Assembly (NCBI RefSeq): GCF_024341905.1
Contig: NZ_BQXY01000009.1
Location: 84,560 to 148,559 of the forward strand
DNA length: 64,000 nucleotides
Origin: Clostridium folliculivorans
Lineage (GTDB): Bacteria; Bacillota; Clostridia; Clostridiales; Clostridiaceae
Direction of reading: 5' to 3'
The translations under genes were made by a program, and so were the position numbers. Under the pieces are notes generated by a model, which worked only from the letters and a program-made list of their open reading frames with translations, made no database searches and had not been told where the DNA came from. This document shows, piece by piece, positions 8,757 to 18,492 of this stretch (the first letter of the stretch is position 1; every line of letters starts with the position of its first letter).

Positions 8757-9263
8757 TTTAAAATTCGATATCATTAGATAAGAGAAGATTAACATTAGGA
8801 TTACAGGTAAAGCCATTGGTACAGTATATCTTGTTGTAATAAGAGAGAATATAGCCATTAAACTACCTGCTATTGTTATTGGAACTCCTCTAAATACACC
8901 ATCAAATTCAGCTAAATTATATCTAGCTAATCTAAAAGCTCCACAAATAGGGAATATAATAAGAGCACAATATCCTAATAAGCCTTTTGGACCAAAGCTA
9001 TTGAAACTAAATTGCGAATAAATTAATATAGAAGGAGCTACTCCGAAAGATACTAAATCTGCTAAAGAATCTAGTTCTTTACCTAGCTCACTAGATACAT
9101 TAAGAAAACGCGCAACTCTTCCATCATATCTATCAATAAGTGCAGCTATAATTACAAATATTGCTGCTAAAAAATAATCTTCATTTAGCGTTGCAAGTAT
9201 TGAGAATACTCCAAAAGATAAATTTGCAAATGTAAAGAAATTGGGTATACTACTTTTTCTCAT
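8742..9263 (-). CDS. pssA: CDP-diacylglycerol-serine O-phosphatidyltransferase
   Basis: The product (173 aa) carries the complete CDP-alcohol phosphatidyltransferase motif: D47-G48-x2-A51-R52-x8-G61-x3-D65-x3-D69. Four to six hydrophobic segments place it in the membrane. With the N-terminal IPNFFTFANLSFG it matches bacterial type II phosphatidylserine synthase, which makes phosphatidylserine from CDP-diacylglycerol and serine. AGGAG precedes the ATG on the minus strand. No phosphatidylserine decarboxylase gene is next to it. Confidence 0.9.
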   Translation of the reverse strand: MRKSSIPNFFTFANLSFGVFSILATLNEDYFLAAIFVIIAALIDRYDGRVARFLNVSSELGKELDSLADLVSFGVAPSILIYSQFSFNSFGPKGLLGYCALIIFPICGAFRLARYNLAEFDGVFRGVPITIAGSLMAIFSLITTRYTVPMALPVILMLIFSYLMISNFKLKKL

Positions 9264-9696
9264 ATAATCACTCCTAGTAAAATAAATATAATTCCATCAT
9301 CAATAAATAATTATAACTCATTTTTAATAAAAGTATAAGAGGTAAAATATCATATATTCATCATTAAATGTAGATATTTAATGATTTTTACTTGTTTTAC
9401 TAACAAAATACCATTTGCACACTGTGTAAATCTATAATAATCTTGAAATTGGCTATAATATATTATGATATATCAAAAGTTCAAAAATATTTACTTTGAA
9501 AATATAAATTATATAATGAATAACTATATATGAAAATTAATTATTTCCATAAGCACTTGGTTATAAATTAAATTAAATTAGTTAATAACACATTAGTACA
9601 TAAAAATTGTTAATTAAACAGTTTGATATTTGATATTTGGAATAAATAACTAATATATTATAATTAAAATCAAAATCTCAGGCTGGTAGGACAACC
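9264..9696. other. AT-rich gap without a recognisable gene
   Basis: The divergent gap between pssA and the lipid kinase. It presumably holds the pssA promoter, but I see no convincing sigma-A pair on the minus strand, no RNA motif and no member of the repeat families. Confidence 0.5.
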
Positions 9697-9725
9697 TCGA
9701 CATAAGTTTATAATTCTGCTATAAT
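9697..9725 (+). promoter_or_regulatory. Sigma-A promoter of the lipid kinase gene
   Basis: TCGACA at 9697-9702, a 17-bp spacer and TATAAT at 9720-9725, with an extended -10 TGC just before it. It leaves a ~70-nt leader. Confidence 0.75.
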
Positions 9726-9802
9726 GTTTAATGATTGATTTTAAAAAGAATATGATGTAAAAAATGCAATAATTTTACATAGTGTTATTATGGAGGTATT
9801 CT

Positions 9803-10681
9803 ATGAGAAAGGTGAAATTTATATATAATCCATTTTCAGGTGAAAATGTTATTCTAGATGAATTAGATAAAGTTATAAGTATACATCAAGAATATGGATA
9901 TATAATTGTTCCCTACAGAATAAATAAAGAATCGGATATATCAGAAGCTCTAGCTGATATTAATGAAGAATATTACTACATTTTGGTAGCTGGTGGAGAT
10001 GGAACTGTGGACTCACTAGTGAACGCTATGAAGTCTAAAAATATAGATTTGCCAATTGGAATATTACCAGTGGGAACTGCAAATGATTTTGCAAAATTTT
10101 TAGATATACCATCAGATGTAGGAGCTGCTTGTAAGAAAATATTAGATAGTTCTCCTAAGCCTGTAGATATAGGCAAAATAAATGACAAGTATTTTATAAA
10201 TGTAGCAAGCACAGGTCTATTTACTGATGTTTCTCAAAAAACTGATGAAAACTTAAAAAATATGATAGGTAAGCTTGCCTATTACTTAAAAGGTTTTGAA
10301 CAATTGCCTAATTTCAGAAAACTTAAGGTTAAAATTTCATCTAAAGAATTAGAGTATGATGGACATATGTATCTGATGTTAGTGTTTAATGGTCAAACAG
10401 CAGGAAATTTCAAATTAGCTGCTAGAGCTGATGTTATGGATGGTTACTTAGATGTAATAGTATTTAAAGCTGTATCTATAAAGGATTTAATACCTTTATT
10501 TATAAGAGTTATAAGAGGGGAACATTTAGATGATCCTAATGTCATATATTATAAGACTAAAGAAGTTACCATAGAGACAGATGAAGATATCGTTACTGAT
10601 ATAGACGGTGAAAAAGGTCCGGGATTTCCGTTACGCTTAGAATGTGTTGAAGGTGGCATAAAGGTTTTAGGAATAAATTAA
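9803..10681 (+). CDS. Diacylglycerol kinase family lipid kinase (DagK/YegS-like)
   Basis: The product (292 aa) has the DAGK catalytic-domain motifs: NPFSG at residues 9-13, AGGDGTVDSLVNAM at ~63-76 (nucleotide-binding GGDGT) and GILPVGTANDFAKFL at ~95-110. The family phosphorylates diacylglycerol or related lipids in the cytoplasm at the membrane, recycling diacylglycerol into phospholipid. The ATG at 9803 is preceded by GGAGG; upstream in-frame codons starting at 9782 overlap the leader and lack a site. The exact lipid substrate is not readable, so no symbol is given. Confidence 0.88.
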   Translation: MRKVKFIYNPFSGENVILDELDKVISIHQEYGYIIVPYRINKESDISEALADINEEYYYILVAGGDGTVDSLVNAMKSKNIDLPIGILPVGTANDFAKFLDIPSDVGAACKKILDSSPKPVDIGKINDKYFINVASTGLFTDVSQKTDENLKNMIGKLAYYLKGFEQLPNFRKLKVKISSKELEYDGHMYLMLVFNGQTAGNFKLAARADVMDGYLDVIVFKAVSIKDLIPLFIRVIRGEHLDDPNVIYYKTKEVTIETDEDIVTDIDGEKGPGFPLRLECVEGGIKVLGIN

Positions 10682-10846
10682 ATAATACATTAATAAATTA
10701 TAAGTAAGAGTTTCTTTAAGCTTTGTAGGTAATATCATAAATAAAAAGCTATATTAGCTTCTCTTTTATTACTTGTAGTAATGAGAGCGATAAATTAAGA
10801 TTTATGAATACTTAAGGCTAAGAACCAAAATATTAAGAGGTGTGAT

Positions 10847-11500
10847 ATGGTAGGGGTATATCTATACTTTGTAATATTATTACTTATAATTTTTTTATGC
10901 ATGTTTATATTAGACAAGCTGTTAAGATGGGCGCCTATAAAAATTAAAATAGTATCAATCTTTATGATCCTATTTGTTGTGTTAAGGTATATTACTTTAA
11001 TATTACTTGCAATATTGGAAGACCAGAAATATGTATATTATATTAAGTACTTAGTTTTTCTACAGTATGTTTATATTCCAGTGATTTTGTATATTATATA
11101 TTATATTTGTAGAAGAAATGATAAGATTAAATTTTCTACTACTTACGGAATTATAGCAGCCTTAACGATATTTTACTCTATACTTTTGGCTGTTTACGAG
11201 CCTAAAATAAGTATATCGTTAAGATTTGGATATATAATTATGTTAAAATCAGAATATATCTTTACATTAGCGTTTATTGTTATTCCAACAATAATTTTAG
11301 TCCTATCTATTTTGGCTTTAGATACAAACTTTGTAAATAAGCCTGGAATTAGAATGACTATAATTGCAACCGTATTTATAATATTAGATAACTTAGTAAA
11401 GCTTTTCGGAGTAAGCTTGTATCCTTATACCATTATAAGTGAACTAGTGACTTTGCTAGTATTTAATTATTGTATTGGGTTGTTTAAGAAGTTATATTGA
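10847..11500 (+). CDS. Multi-pass membrane protein of unknown function
   Basis: The product (217 aa) is almost wholly hydrophobic, with about seven predicted membrane helices from residue 2 to the end and few charged residues between them. It starts at an ATG behind AAGAGGTG. I recognise no motif or family. It stands alone, ending shortly before a partial hairpin element and a bidirectional terminator. Confidence 0.7.
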   Translation: MVGVYLYFVILLLIIFLCMFILDKLLRWAPIKIKIVSIFMILFVVLRYITLILLAILEDQKYVYYIKYLVFLQYVYIPVILYIIYYICRRNDKIKFSTTYGIIAALTIFYSILLAVYEPKISISLRFGYIIMLKSEYIFTLAFIVIPTIILVLSILALDTNFVNKPGIRMTIIATVFIILDNLVKLFGVSLYPYTIISELVTLLVFNYCIGLFKKLY

Positions 11501-11565
11501 TATAGTTAATTTTAAAACAAGTACTATGTTTAAAGCATCGGATGTATAACAACTTAATTTAAACA
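11500..11565. repeat. Second short form of the 200-bp hairpin element
   Basis: The right part (AAAGCATCGGATG, then AACAACTTAATTT) matches the 3' ends of the full copies at 45345-45360 and 58255-58280 read on the ORF strand. The left part (TATAGTTAA, then GTACTATG) matches the other end. The interior is missing. Confidence 0.5.
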
Positions 11566-11587
11566 CATTTTTTAACAGCACTAAAAT

Positions 11588-11656
11588 AAAAAAGAACCAA
11601 TATTGATAAAAAACATATTTAAAGTATGTTTTTTATCAATATTAAGGTTCTTTTTT
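11588..11656. terminator. Bidirectional terminator between convergent genes
   Basis: A long near-perfect palindrome: AAAAAGAACC with TATTGATAAAAAACAT on one side and their complements on the other, with T-runs on both strands. It serves the membrane protein gene and the radical SAM gene. Confidence 0.92.
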
Positions 11657-11661
11657 CAATT

Positions 11662-13677
11662 CTAATGTACTCTTTTGTTTTTTACATTTGTAGAATTGCT
11701 TCTTGTATTAGTATTTTTGTCAGATTTCTTACTAAAACTTTTCACATCATTACTATGACCTTTTTCAGAAGTTTTAGTACTATGTGCTACGTTAGATGAC
11801 TTATTATTGTTTTTTATGTTAGAAGAATCAGGTCTATTTGGTTTTTTACCACTACTTTTATGGTTTCTTTCCTTAGCTGGAGTCCAATCTATTAGACAGT
11901 TCTTATCTTTACCAATGAGATCTTCTCTTCCAGCTTTAAGTAATGCTTTTTTTACTAGAGAATGGTTTTTTGGAACTGCAAACTGCAACAATGCTCTCTG
12001 CATACTTTTTTCTTCTTGAGTCTTTGGTGTATACACAGTTTCACCAGTAAAAGGATTCACTCCAGTATGATATATTGTTGTTGATATACTTCCTGGTGTT
12101 GGGTAAAAATCCTGTACCTGCTCTGGAGTATAACCCATTTCTTTTATATAAAGAGATAATTCTATGGCAGCTTTTAGGTCACTTCCAGGATGCGAGCTCA
12201 TAAGATAAGGAACTAAAAATTGTTTCTTTCCTATCTTCTCATTTACTTGATAGTATTTCTTTACAAATCTATCATAGACTTCTCTTGTAGGTTTTCCCAT
12301 TTGAGCCAATACCTTATCGCTAACATGCTCAGGAGCAACTTTTAGTTGTCCGCTTATATGATGTTTGCAAAGTTCGGAGAAAAACTCGTTATTTTTGTCG
12401 TGAATTAAATAGTCATATCTTATTCCAGAACGGATAAATACCTTCTTAATGCCTGGCAAAGTTCTAACTCGTCTAAGCACTCCTAAGTATTCGCTATGAT
12501 CGGTGATAAGATTGCTACAAGGTTTTGGGAACATACACTGCTTATCTTTACAAGTTCCAAATTTCTCTTGCTTCTTACAGGATTTATGCCTAAAGTTAGC
12601 AGTAGGACCACCTATGTCATGTATGTATCCTTTAAAGTCATCTAGAGTAGTAAGAAGCTTTGCTTCATCTACTATTGAGTTTCCACTTCTATTCTGTATT
12701 ATTCTTCCCTGATGGAAGGTTAAAGCACAGAAAGAACATGAACCATAACAGCCACGATGACTTGTAATTGAAAATTTAACTTCATTTATAGCTGGGATAC
12801 CACCTTTTGCTTCATATATAGGATGATACGTTCTAGTGTATGGAAGATTATATGTTATATCCATCTCTTCTTCAGTTAAAGGAAGCTGAGGAGGATTTTG
12901 GACTAGATATCTATCTCCATGGGGTTGAATAACGGTCTTGCCTATTATTGGATCTTGTTCGTAAGATTCTAATTTGTAGCTTTCACCATAGGCTTCCTTA
13001 CTATTAGCAGTTTCTTCAAAGGAAGGAACTAATACATACCCGTTAAGATCGTTTATGTCTTTAGTTAGATAGCATGTTCCTCTTACATCGGTAATCTTTT
13101 TTACATCCATACCGTAAGACAAAAGATTAGCTATTTGGACTATGGTCTTTTCACCCATGCCATAGCTCAATAAATCAGCCTTTGAGTCTAGAAGTATGCT
13201 TCTTCTTACTTTGTTGTCCCAGTAATCATAGTGAGAGAATCTTCTAAGTGATGCTTCAATTCCTCCAATAACTATAGGAATATCTTTAAATGCTTCTCTT
13301 ATTCTGTTGCAATAAACAATAACTGCTCTATCCGGTCTATGATCTGCTTCACCACCTGGTGAGTAGAGGTCATCTCTTCTTTTTTTCTTTGCAGCAGTAT
13401 AGTGGTTTACCATAGAATCAATATTTCCTGAGTTTACTAAAAAACCATATTTGGGTCTGCCTAATCTCTTAAAGTCCTCAGAATCGTGCCAATTTGGTTG
13501 AGGTATTATTCCAACTGTAAAGCCATTTGCCTCTAAGGTTCTTCCAATTATAGCAGTACCAAAGGAAGGATGGTCTACATAAGCGTCACCAGTAACTATT
13601 ATAAAATCCAATTGCTCTATATTACGTCTTTTTAAATCTTCTCTACTAATAGGTAAAAATTCTTTTGATAAATTCAT
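11662..13677 (-). CDS. YgiQ-family (UPF0313) radical SAM protein
   Basis: The product (671 aa) has the N-terminal YgiQ domain (DAYVDHPSFG, IVIGGIEASLRRFSHYDYW), then the radical SAM cluster CYGSCSFC near residue 308 that binds a [4Fe-4S] cluster and S-adenosylmethionine. A cysteine-rich insert (KKQEKFGTCKDKQCMFPKPC) follows. The last ~60 residues are low-complexity Ser/Asn/Lys, likely disordered. An in-frame start exists at 13731, but AAGGAGTC lies just before the ATG at 13677. The enzyme's substrate is not established for this family. Confidence 0.9.
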   Translation of the reverse strand: MNLSKEFLPISREDLKRRNIEQLDFIIVTGDAYVDHPSFGTAIIGRTLEANGFTVGIIPQPNWHDSEDFKRLGRPKYGFLVNSGNIDSMVNHYTAAKKKRRDDLYSPGGEADHRPDRAVIVYCNRIREAFKDIPIVIGGIEASLRRFSHYDYWDNKVRRSILLDSKADLLSYGMGEKTIVQIANLLSYGMDVKKITDVRGTCYLTKDINDLNGYVLVPSFEETANSKEAYGESYKLESYEQDPIIGKTVIQPHGDRYLVQNPPQLPLTEEEMDITYNLPYTRTYHPIYEAKGGIPAINEVKFSITSHRGCYGSCSFCALTFHQGRIIQNRSGNSIVDEAKLLTTLDDFKGYIHDIGGPTANFRHKSCKKQEKFGTCKDKQCMFPKPCSNLITDHSEYLGVLRRVRTLPGIKKVFIRSGIRYDYLIHDKNNEFFSELCKHHISGQLKVAPEHVSDKVLAQMGKPTREVYDRFVKKYYQVNEKIGKKQFLVPYLMSSHPGSDLKAAIELSLYIKEMGYTPEQVQDFYPTPGSISTTIYHTGVNPFTGETVYTPKTQEEKSMQRALLQFAVPKNHSLVKKALLKAGREDLIGKDKNCLIDWTPAKERNHKSSGKKPNRPDSSNIKNNNKSSNVAHSTKTSEKGHSNDVKSFSKKSDKNTNTRSNSTNVKNKRVH

Positions 13678-13884
13678 TATAAGACTCCTTAGATTAATAT
13701 TATAAATGATATATTTTGAATCTATACTCAAATCATATATATTAACGATAGACTAAATGTTGTCAATAGATTTAATTTTGTTCAATTTATGTATAATTAT
13801 ATCTTTGTCACTAAGTTATATTATCATAACAAAGCATAAAAGAAAAGAAACGAATTATGGTATAAAGCTGAATCATTTTAGTCT

Positions 13885-13923
13885 TAAAATATAAATTCTA
13901 TTATGAAGGGGACAACCATACAT
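13885..13923. repeat. Degenerate member of the palindromic repeat family 2
   Basis: AAAATATAAATTCTATTATG followed by AAGGGGACAACCATA matches the core and right arm of the repeat at 30170-30222. The left arm is poorly preserved. The rest of the 13678-14105 gap is AT-rich apart from the motif at 14000-14030. Confidence 0.4.
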
Positions 13924-13999
13924 ATTTATATAAAGTATTTAGAGGGAAAAAGAAATTGATGTAGAAGTAAAGAGGTATCACTTCAGCGGAAAGCTATTT

Positions 14000-14030
14000 T
14001 TTATAGTTGATAAACTGCTGAAATAAAGAC
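14000..14030. promoter_or_regulatory. Possible regulator site upstream of yesM-like gene
   Basis: TTTATAGTTGATAA (14000-14013) recurs inverted at 17472-17485, before the permease genes, and the neighbouring TAAACTG with AAATAAAGAC recurs as TAAACTGAAATAAG there. A looser form (CTATAGTTTGAA) lies before the binding-protein gene. Candidate sites for the AraC-type regulator of this locus. Confidence 0.4.
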
Positions 14031-14105
14031 GAAACACTTCAATCCATATATATTAATAGAAATTTATGTACAATCAAATGTAAACCTTTAAACTGGAGGT
14101 AAATT

Positions 14106-15896
14106 ATGCTTATTAAGACAAAGTTGTTCAAAAGATTATTTTTTGTATATTCGATAATAATATTCGCATCTCTTTCTAGTCTCTCTATATTTTTCATTAA
14201 TAAGATTACTAAAAATATTAAACAACAGCAGCAGTATTTAAATAGGAAGGTAGTAGAGGATACAAATCAGTACCTAAATAGTCAGATAGAAAATACAAGA
14301 ACTCAAATAAATGAGCTTTACAGTGATAATCAAGAGATGGGGGATATAATATTCTATTTAAATAATCCTCTTGATATTTATATAAAAAATAAGCTAGATA
14401 CATATGCTAAAAGTGATAAATTGACTTATAGCGGTGTGGATTCATTTGTCAAAGGTTGTTACGCTAATAATGCCAATATTGATAAGATATGTTTGATAAG
14501 CTTTAAACAAAATTTAGCAAGCATTTATGATTCCAAAGGCTATGTAAATAACTATAACATTATGGATAATAACTATGGGTTAATACATTGGGAAGAAAGT
14601 GAAAATAGTGTAATTGAGATATTAAAAAGTAAAAGTAAAGCGTTAAATTCCTATTATTATTCGGTTAATTATGTTATAAACCCAGATAACTTACAGAAAG
14701 TTGGAATGATAGTAGCTACTTATAGAATGGATGAATTAGATCAAATATACAAAGGATATGATATTGATCAGAATGAACTAATTGTAATGAACAATGAAGG
14801 AGAGGTCATATATGATTCTTCTCAGAAGTATGTGAATAAATTTTATCCTTATTTCTCTAAGATAGGAAGTGGTAGTGAAAGTATCAAATTAGATACCCCT
14901 TCTTATGTTGATTTTAAACCAAATACAGCAGGTTTGATAATTTTGAGTATTATACCTGAAAATGCAATTCTAAATAAAACAAAGATATTCATAGAAACAA
15001 TCATTATTGCAGTTACAGCTTTAATAATATTAAGTGAAATAATAGTGTATTTGAAAATTAAAAAACTAGAAAGAAGAACTATGAATATTGTTAATGCAAT
15101 AGATAATGTAAAACAAGGAGATTTTAAAACAAGCATTCCAATTGAAAAAGAAGATGATGAGATTAACTTGATAGCTCAAAGTTTTAACACAATGTGTTGT
15201 ACATTAGATGAGTATATTAAAAAAGTATATCTTTCTGAAATAAAGCAAAAAAATACAGAAATTATTGCACTGCAAAATCAGATAAATCCACATTTTTTAT
15301 ATAATACCTTAGAGTCAATCAGAATGAAAGCTATTATTAATGGTGATAAAGAAGTTGGTAGAATGCTTTATAATCTTGCAACATTGTTTAGAAGCGTAGT
15401 AAAAGCCAAAAACATTGTTACAATTGGACAAGAAATTGAGTATTGCAAAATGTATCTAGATTTATACAAGTTTAGATATGAGGATAAGTTTCAGTATGAA
15501 ATTGATTTTGAGTTTGAATTATTAAATAAGCAGATTATTAAATTTATTTTTCAACCAATAATTGAAAATTTTCTTATTCATGGGATGGATCTAGGAATCA
15601 CAGATAATTTTTTAATGATTAAAGGTAGAAAATCTCAAGAAGATATTATTATAACTATAGAGGATAACGGTAAAGGATTAGAAGAAGAACAAATAAGAAA
15701 ATTGAATGAGAGTATAAAATCACCTAGTGAAACGAAAAACTCCATAGGTTTAGCTAATGTACATGAAAGGATTGTACTAGTCTATGGTGAGAAATATGGC
15801 TTAGAAGTTATGGAAGGCATGGAAAGAGGAATAAAGGTTATGATTAAGATACCTGATAAGGAGGTAGAAGAATTTGTACAAGGTAATGTTGGTTGA
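14106..15896 (+). CDS. YesM/LytS-type sensor histidine kinase
   Basis: The product (596 aa) has a membrane helix at residues ~11-31, a ~270-residue extracellular sensor region, a second helix at ~297-318, a HAMP linker, the His_kinase motif QNQINPHFLYNTLESIR at ~388-404 with the phosphorylated His near 395, and a HATPase domain (IIENFLIHG, DNGKGL, SIGLANVHERI). This architecture pairs with AraC-type response regulators and LplB/LplC-type sugar permeases. The ATG follows GGAGG by 6 nt. The 3' end overlaps the regulator gene by 23 nt, so the pair is cotranscribed. The likely signal is an extracellular glycan or its binding protein. Confidence 0.93.
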   Translation: MLIKTKLFKRLFFVYSIIIFASLSSLSIFFINKITKNIKQQQQYLNRKVVEDTNQYLNSQIENTRTQINELYSDNQEMGDIIFYLNNPLDIYIKNKLDTYAKSDKLTYSGVDSFVKGCYANNANIDKICLISFKQNLASIYDSKGYVNNYNIMDNNYGLIHWEESENSVIEILKSKSKALNSYYYSVNYVINPDNLQKVGMIVATYRMDELDQIYKGYDIDQNELIVMNNEGEVIYDSSQKYVNKFYPYFSKIGSGSESIKLDTPSYVDFKPNTAGLIILSIIPENAILNKTKIFIETIIIAVTALIILSEIIVYLKIKKLERRTMNIVNAIDNVKQGDFKTSIPIEKEDDEINLIAQSFNTMCCTLDEYIKKVYLSEIKQKNTEIIALQNQINPHFLYNTLESIRMKAIINGDKEVGRMLYNLATLFRSVVKAKNIVTIGQEIEYCKMYLDLYKFRYEDKFQYEIDFEFELLNKQIIKFIFQPIIENFLIHGMDLGITDNFLMIKGRKSQEDIIITIEDNGKGLEEEQIRKLNESIKSPSETKNSIGLANVHERIVLVYGEKYGLEVMEGMERGIKVMIKIPDKEVEEFVQGNVG

Positions 15897-17436
15897 TGAT
15901 GAAAAGCTTATAGTAGATGGGCTAGAATGTATAATTGATTGGGGAAAATTGGGGCTTGAGGTTGCCTGCAAAGCTGCAAGTGGCACTGAGGCTCTGGAAA
16001 TGTTTAATAAGAGAAATGTAGAAGTTATAATAACTGATATTACTATGCCTAATATGGATGGATTAAAATTAATTGAGGAAATAAAAAAAGTAAATTCAAA
16101 AACAAAGTTTATTATGCTGAGTGGATATGATGATTTTCAATATGCTAAGAAGGCAATTTCAATAGGAGTAGAAAACTATATATTAAAACCCATAAATGAA
16201 GAAGAATTAGAAGCTTCACTGAAAATGACAGTAGAAAAGATAAAGCGAGAAAAGGAAAGCCCAAGGTTCAAAAACCAAGAGATAGAGACTATAAAAGAAA
16301 ACATATACAATAGATGGGTTACAAATAAGATAAGTGGATATGAACTTGAAGAGAGAGGATTCATTTTAGAGTTGAATCTTAAATATGAGAATTATTGTGC
16401 GGCATTAATCAAATTAAGAAATAACAAAAAAAGAAACTGTACCATGTTGCTAAATATAATTAAAAAGCGAATGAAGTTTGATAATATTGATTTCTTTAAA
16501 GATTTTGAGGATAACATTGTTATTTTATCAGGATGGAATGATAGTGAATCATCACAAGAAGATTTTGAGCAGATTTTAGTGAGAATTAGGGAGTATATAA
16601 AGAATGAATTAAATGAAGATGTGTTCATAACTGTTGGGGAAGTGGAGAGATTTAGTTGGAATGCTTATAAGTCCTATGAAAGAGCAAAAAAGCTTCAAAG
16701 CTATTTATTGATATATGGTTTTAATAAGATAATTAATGGAGCAAGTCTGTTACAAAGGTATAATAATCCTGAACATATATCGAAAGTTAATCTAGAGGAT
16801 TTCTCAAAGGTTCTTATGAAAAAGGATAGGAATGATCTTGAAACCTATATAACAGAAATATTTAAGCGCATTGAAGGTAATGAAACTTTTGCGCCAGCTT
16901 TAGTTCAGGATGTAGCTGTGACAATGATGATGATTATAAGTAGAACTATGAAAGAACTCAATATTGGACATGAATATGACTATAATAGCATAAGCAGGAT
17001 GGTGCTTTCAGTATGTAATATGGAAACACTTGAAGAGGTTACAGAGTGCATAAAAGAGGAGAGCTTAAAAGCTTTGGATATTATTGATGCAAATAGTTTT
17101 AAATTTAGTCCAGTAATTCAGCAAATAATAGACTATATCAAACATAATTTTGCAAAGGAGCTTTCCTTAAAAATCTTAGCAGATCAGTTTAATATAAATA
17201 CTTCTTATCTTGGTCAATTGTTTTCAAAAGAAGTTGGCATAAGTTTTTCTGATTACTTAAATAAGATAAGAAACGAAAAAGCCAAGGAACTGCTTTTAAA
17301 CACAAATATGAAAATAAATGAAATTGCTGAAACTATAGGATATTTAGATACAAGCTATTTTTATAAGAAATTTAAGAAGTATTATGGCGTTTGTCCTAAT
17401 ACCTTAAGAAGTAGTAAAAATTATTTTATTAGCTAA
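15874..17436 (+). CDS. YesN-type response regulator, AraC-family DNA-binding domain
   Basis: The product (520 aa) has a receiver domain at 1-120 with D8, D9 and phosphoacceptor D55, a middle region of ~280 residues typical of YesN proteins, and a C-terminal AraC double helix-turn-helix at about 415-515 ending SYFYKKFKKYYGVCPNTLR. The start is TTG at 15874: it is 9 nt after AAGGAGG (15858-15864) and gives the canonical MYKVMLVDDE. It overlaps the sensor kinase gene. It should switch on the permease, mannosidase and binding-protein genes that follow; repeated sites at 14000 and 17472 may be its targets. Confidence 0.93.
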   Translation: MYKVMLVDDEKLIVDGLECIIDWGKLGLEVACKAASGTEALEMFNKRNVEVIITDITMPNMDGLKLIEEIKKVNSKTKFIMLSGYDDFQYAKKAISIGVENYILKPINEEELEASLKMTVEKIKREKESPRFKNQEIETIKENIYNRWVTNKISGYELEERGFILELNLKYENYCAALIKLRNNKKRNCTMLLNIIKKRMKFDNIDFFKDFEDNIVILSGWNDSESSQEDFEQILVRIREYIKNELNEDVFITVGEVERFSWNAYKSYERAKKLQSYLLIYGFNKIINGASLLQRYNNPEHISKVNLEDFSKVLMKKDRNDLETYITEIFKRIEGNETFAPALVQDVAVTMMMIISRTMKELNIGHEYDYNSISRMVLSVCNMETLEEVTECIKEESLKALDIIDANSFKFSPVIQQIIDYIKHNFAKELSLKILADQFNINTSYLGQLFSKEVGISFSDYLNKIRNEKAKELLLNTNMKINEIAETIGYLDTSYFYKKFKKYYGVCPNTLRSSKNYFIS

Positions 17437-17440
17437 TAAG

Positions 17441-17485
17441 TAAACTGAAATAAGTACAATAAATCTATAGATTATCAACTATAAA
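17441..17485. promoter_or_regulatory. Possible AraC-regulator site upstream of permease genes
   Basis: TAAACTGAAATAAGTAC (17441-17457) and TTATCAACTATAAA (17472-17485) repeat the motifs found at 14000-14030, the second in inverted orientation. Located ~70 nt before the first permease start. Confidence 0.4.
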
Positions 17486-17553
17486 CCATATTTATGGCAT
17501 GTTATATTTAACTCAAAGCCTAGTTCTTTATAGATTTTAAGGAGGTTATGAGT

Positions 17554-18480
17554 ATGCGGAGGTTTTTTAGGCGGTTAAAGACTAACAAAGAACTTTTGCT
17601 ATTAGCTATGCCAGGAGCGATATGGTTTATTGTTTTTTCTTATATTCCAATGGCAGGTGCAGTTATAGCATTTAAGAGATTTAAAATTAGTGGAGGCTTT
17701 ATAGAAAGTCTTATCAAAAGTAAGTGGGTAGGCTTTGATAATTTTAAGTTCTTATTTAAGAGCAGTGATGCATGGATTATAACGAGAAATACAGTGTTGT
17801 ACAACTTGGTGTTCATTTTTTTAGGAATAATTTTACCAATTTGTATAGCCATAGCTCTAAATGAACTTACGAGAAAAAGATTAGCTAAGTTTTATCAAAG
17901 CTCGATGTTTCTGCCATATTTTTTATCATGGGTTGTTGTAAGCTATTGCTTATTTACATTTCTCAGTCCAGAACAGGGATATATAAATGGTTTAATGAAG
18001 CAGTTCGGAAAGGATGGAGTTTCGTGGTATAGCCAAGCGAAGTATTGGCCATTGATTCTGATACTTGTAAGTCAATGGAAAGGTATTGGTTACAATACAG
18101 TTGTTTATATGGCTTCCATTTGTAGTATAGATAAAACTTACTATGAGGCAGCTATGATTGATGGTGCATCAAAAGCACAACAAATAAGATATATCACAAT
18201 TCCGTTACTTAAACCAGTTATAACAATTTTATTTATACTTGCAATTGGAAAGGTATTCAATGCTGATTTTGGATTGTTTTATCAAGTGCCAATGAACTCA
18301 GGAGCATTGTATCCAGTAACCAATGTAATAGATACTTATGTATATAGAGCTCTAATGAACATGGGAGATATAGGAATGAGTTCAGCAGCAGCATTATATC
18401 AATCTTTTGTTGGGTTAATCCTTATCGTTGTTACTAATAAAATAGTTAAAAAAATAGATAGTGAAAATGCACTATTTTAG
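17554..18480 (+). CDS. LplB-type ABC sugar transporter permease
   Basis: The product (308 aa) has six predicted membrane helices and the permease loop EAAMIDGASKAQQIRYITIPLLKP, where the EAA motif contacts the ATPase. It belongs to the polysaccharide/oligosaccharide importer group (LplB, YtcP partners) usually regulated by YesM/YesN. The ATG at 17548 is only 2 nt from GGAGG, so the ATG at 17554 is chosen. It is followed after 12 nt by the second permease. No ATPase gene is nearby; such importers often share a multi-sugar ATPase (MsmX type) encoded elsewhere. Confidence 0.93.
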   Translation: MRRFFRRLKTNKELLLLAMPGAIWFIVFSYIPMAGAVIAFKRFKISGGFIESLIKSKWVGFDNFKFLFKSSDAWIITRNTVLYNLVFIFLGIILPICIAIALNELTRKRLAKFYQSSMFLPYFLSWVVVSYCLFTFLSPEQGYINGLMKQFGKDGVSWYSQAKYWPLILILVSQWKGIGYNTVVYMASICSIDKTYYEAAMIDGASKAQQIRYITIPLLKPVITILFILAIGKVFNADFGLFYQVPMNSGALYPVTNVIDTYVYRALMNMGDIGMSSAAALYQSFVGLILIVVTNKIVKKIDSENALF

Positions 18481-18492
18481 GGGGTGGGATTG

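Noticed and set aside
8444..8761. An alternative 105-codon frame over the acidic-tail gene
   Set aside because: It overlaps a better-supported gene; the open frame results from repetitive GAT/GAA codons and has no ribosome-binding site.
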